A DNA stretch of 64,000 nucleotides from assembly GCF_001905145.1 (NCBI RefSeq), contig NZ_LWLB01000035.1, positions 62,001-126,000 on the forward strand. The letters are read 5' to 3'. This document shows, piece by piece, positions 62,078 through 64,000 of the stretch (positions are counted from its first letter, which is position 1; every line of letters starts with the position of its first letter). This stretch comes from Nocardiopsis sp. TSRI0078 (GTDB lineage: Bacteria; Actinomycetota; Actinomycetes; Streptosporangiales; Streptosporangiaceae). The notes beneath the pieces are model-generated. The model was not told where the DNA came from, searched no databases, and was given only the letters and a program-made list of their open reading frames with translations. Both the position numbers and the translations under genes were made by a program.

Positions 62078-62971
62078 ATGCCCGTCTCCGCACCGCCAGG
62101 GCCCCGGAGCCGCGCCACCCGCGCCCTGTCCCTCGCCTCCTCGCTCCTCATCCTCACCGCCGCCTGCTCGGCGCCCGGGACACCGTCCGCCGCCGACCCC
62201 ACCGCGGCCCCGCCGCTTCCCGGGCCCGAGGACGGCGCCGGCCCGTCCGGAGGCGGCGCCCCCGGCGGGGACGCCAGGGGATCCGACGGCGGGCCCGCGG
62301 ACGAGGGCCCCCTCCGCGCCCGGGTCGTCGTCATCGACCCCGGCCACAACGGCGGCAACGCCTCCGCGCCCGACGAGATCAGCGAGACGGTCCCCGCCGG
62401 ACCGAACGAGAAGGCCTGCGACACCGTGGGCGCCGAGACCGCCAGCGGGTACGCCGAGCACGAGTTCAACTGGGACCTGTCCGTCCTGGTCAAGGAGAGG
62501 TTGGAGGAGGACGGCGCCACCGTCGTCCTCACCCGCGAGGACAACGAGGGCGTCGGACCGTGCATCGACGAGCGCGCGGGCATCGGCAACGACGCTGAGG
62601 CGGACGCGGCCGTGTCCCTCCACGCCGACGGCGGCCCCGAGTCCGGACGCGGGTTCCACGTCATCATGCCGGGCGGCGTCAGCGGTTTCACCGACGACAT
62701 CGTGGAGCCCTCCCGGCTGCTCGCCGAGGACCTCCACCGCGCGTACCTGGAGGGCAGCGGCGTCCCCCACGCCGACTACCTCGCCGACGAGGGCCTGGAC
62801 GAGCGCACCGACCTGGGCGGGCTGAACATGTCCGACGTGCCCAAGGTGTTCCTGGAGACGGGCAACATGCGCAACGCCGAGGACGCCGCGCTCATGGAGG
62901 ACCCCGAGTGGCGTGAGCGGGCCGCCGACGCCATCGCCCGCGGCCTGGCCGACTACCTCATGCGCCGGTGA
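62078..62971 (+). CDS. N-acetylmuramoyl-L-alanine amidase lipoprotein
   Basis: 297 residues. Signal peptide with lipobox LTAACS (Cys near 29), a Pro/Gly-rich linker, then an Amidase_3 domain. VVVIDPGHNGGN contains the first zinc His, VSLHADGG a second, and FLETGNMRN the catalytic Glu. It cleaves the bond between MurNAc and L-Ala of peptidoglycan. A relative in mycobacteria is Rv3717. ATG 62078 starts the signal peptide; GTG 62072 is the alternative. Confidence 0.9.
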   Translation: MPVSAPPGPRSRATRALSLASSLLILTAACSAPGTPSAADPTAAPPLPGPEDGAGPSGGGAPGGDARGSDGGPADEGPLRARVVVIDPGHNGGNASAPDEISETVPAGPNEKACDTVGAETASGYAEHEFNWDLSVLVKERLEEDGATVVLTREDNEGVGPCIDERAGIGNDAEADAAVSLHADGGPESGRGFHVIMPGGVSGFTDDIVEPSRLLAEDLHRAYLEGSGVPHADYLADEGLDERTDLGGLNMSDVPKVFLETGNMRNAEDAALMEDPEWRERAADAIARGLADYLMRR

Positions 62972-63053
62972 GGAGGACACGGGAACGTCCGCACCCGGCC
63001 ACGAACGCCCGCGAGTGTGGCGGCGGACACCCCCTGGCAGGCATAATGCGTCC

Positions 63054-63374
63054 ATGACGTCCCCTGCGCCCCAGCCCCTGCCCGCCTTCGACGTGATCCT
63101 GCGGGGCTTTCACCGCCGCCAGGTGGACGACCTCCTCGACCGCGTCAACTTCACCCTGGCCACGCTCACCGGCACCCCGGCCTTCACCGACGCGGCGATA
63201 CCGATCACCGGTCTGCCCCCCGAGCAGACCCCGGAGCCCATCACCGCCCAGGAGCTGCGGGATGCCACCCTGGACCTGGTCCTGCGCGGATACGACCGCG
63301 ACCAGGTCTCCCACGTCCTGTCCGACCTCGTGGAGCGGCTCGCCGACGCCGAGTCGCGCACAGCACGGGGATGA
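63054..63374 (+). CDS. DivIVA-domain-like small protein
   Basis: 106 residues with two repeats of the DivIVA-like motif: FDVILRGFHRRQVDDLLDRV near the start and LDLVLRGYDRDQVSHVL near residue 75. The motif (RGYxxxQVDxFLD) is the conserved N-terminal piece of DivIVA/Wag31 used for membrane curvature binding. No long coiled coil follows. ATG 63054. A related protein begins 37 bp later, so both are likely co-transcribed. Confidence 0.8.
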   Translation: MTSPAPQPLPAFDVILRGFHRRQVDDLLDRVNFTLATLTGTPAFTDAAIPITGLPPEQTPEPITAQELRDATLDLVLRGYDRDQVSHVLSDLVERLADAESRTARG

Positions 63375-63410
63375 CCGCCCGGGGAACCTCGGAACTGCAC
63401 AATGGGGACC

Positions 63411-64000
63411 ATGCCTCTGACACCGGCGGACATCCGCGAGAAGAAGTTCCACACGGTGCGTCTGCGCCCGGGCTACAACGAGGAGGACGTCGACGAACTC
63501 CTCGACCGGGTCGAGGCGACGCTCGTCGCCCTGGAGGGCGGGCCGCGCACCGGCCCCCTCATCACGGCCGACGAGGTGCGCAACGCGCGGTTCCGCACCA
63601 CGAGGCTGAGCCCGGGCTACCGCGAGGACGAGGTCGACGACTTCCTCGACATCGTGGTCGCCGACCTGGCCGGACGCGGGCTCGGGCGCACCAGCGGCCG
63701 GGAGCAGCCGCCTCCCCTGCCCCCCAGGGCCGCGGGCGGCCCCGCCGGCCCGGGCACCGCCTCGCGGACGCACGGTCACCAGCCGGGCGAACCGCCGAGG
63801 CACACCGGGACCGGGATGCCGGGCCGACCGCCGCGCCGCTTCGGGATGACCCCCGAGGACGTCCGGCGGCAGCAGTTCGCCACGACCCGGCTGACCACGG
63901 GCTACAACGAGCAGGAGGTCGACGACTTCCTGGACCGCGCCGAGTACACGCTGGCCATGCTCCAGCAGGGACGTCCGGACCAGGTGTCCCTCACCGCCGC
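63411..64000 (+). CDS. Multi-repeat DivIVA-domain protein (3' end cut by window)
   Basis: At least 196 residues. Three copies of the DivIVA-type motif are visible: RLRPGYNEEDVDELLDRVE (near 17), RLSPGYREDEVDDFLDIVV (near 64) and RLTTGYNEQEVDDFLDRAE (near 162). A Pro/Gly/Arg-rich linker lies between the second and third. The gene runs off the right edge. Function probably linked to cell poles or wall growth like other DivIVA proteins; the role of repeated short motifs is unknown. Confidence 0.82.
   Translation, partial: MPLTPADIREKKFHTVRLRPGYNEEDVDELLDRVEATLVALEGGPRTGPLITADEVRNARFRTTRLSPGYREDEVDDFLDIVVADLAGRGLGRTSGREQPPPLPPRAAGGPAGPGTASRTHGHQPGEPPRHTGTGMPGRPPRRFGMTPEDVRRQQFATTRLTTGYNEQEVDDFLDRAEYTLAMLQQGRPDQVSLTA

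Noticed and set aside
1..64000. tRNA, rRNA, integrase, transposase or biosynthetic gene cluster
   Set aside because: None recognised on reading both strands; the content is conserved core genes. A covariance-model scan would be needed to exclude small RNAs.

Overview
The window is a contiguous piece of a high-GC actinomycete chromosome, and almost all of it is conserved core. Codon third positions are nearly all G or C, GTG starts are common, and the gene set includes mycothiol synthesis (mshA, mshD), BldC, GlnR, Rex and bS22, plus many families restricted to Actinobacteria. Gene order follows Streptomyces (mshA-ybjN-gpm; purF-purM-DUF3073-bldC) and partly Mycobacterium (sseC-cysA-thiX-lmeA, glnR-mshD-pst). 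Nocardiopsis or another Nocardiopsaceae is my best guess from general resemblance; it was not tested.

Layout. 1-8.2 kb: DUF2207 membrane protein (cut by the left edge), two tandem zinc metallopeptidases, an 815-residue membrane protein with a lipase-like GHSQG, DUF2516, and a BlaI repressor/M56 protease pair with an operator-like dyad. 8.4-11.4 kb: macrodomain protein, a broken photolyase gene, and a divergent DUF523/DUF1722 gene. 11.7-20 kb: mshA, ybjN, gpmA, DsrE, a GIDE-like membrane protein, nitrobindin-like protein, ygfZ, and an oxidoreductase. A 12-codon ORF with an almost complete anti-16S Shine-Dalgarno lies at 16.6 kb. 19.7-27.3 kb: GatD/MurT, a 745-residue membrane protein, and a sulfur-transfer operon (DUF4395-cysA-sseC) preceded by a Cys-ending leader peptide, thioredoxin and an LmeA-like protein. 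27.5-42.4 kb: membrane protein with an ABM-like tail, HAD phosphatase, epimerase, bS22, and the haem route (hemL; hemB, hemD fusion, hemC, hemA, rex) with a phosphatase, PAP2, RraA and PrimPol between. 42.7-52.1 kb: glutaredoxin-like, MoaD-like, glnR, a Pro/Ser-rich exported protein, mshD, pstCAB without pstS behind a PHO-box-like repeat, a 56-bp tandem array, nucleoside hydrolase and DUF47. 52.5-64 kb: sterol-carrier-like protein, purF, purM, DUF3073, bldC, two paralogous LAxTG surface proteins, a lipoprotein amidase and two DivIVA-repeat proteins (the second cut by the right edge).

How the genes fit together. Haem synthesis and the NADH-sensing Rex form one run on the minus strand. Mycothiol, thioredoxin, glutaredoxin and sulfurtransferase genes serve thiol metabolism. 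GlnR, pst and DUF47 tie nitrogen and phosphate supply together. The surface proteins, amidase, GatD/MurT and DivIVA proteins concern the envelope and growth. I see no prophage, integrase, insertion sequence, CRISPR array, tRNA or rRNA, and no obvious new multi-gene system. The most interesting signals are small: the leader peptide at 25.9 kb, the tiny regulated ORF at 16.6 kb, the pstB-derived repeat array at 50 kb, and the repeat-bearing LAxTG pair.
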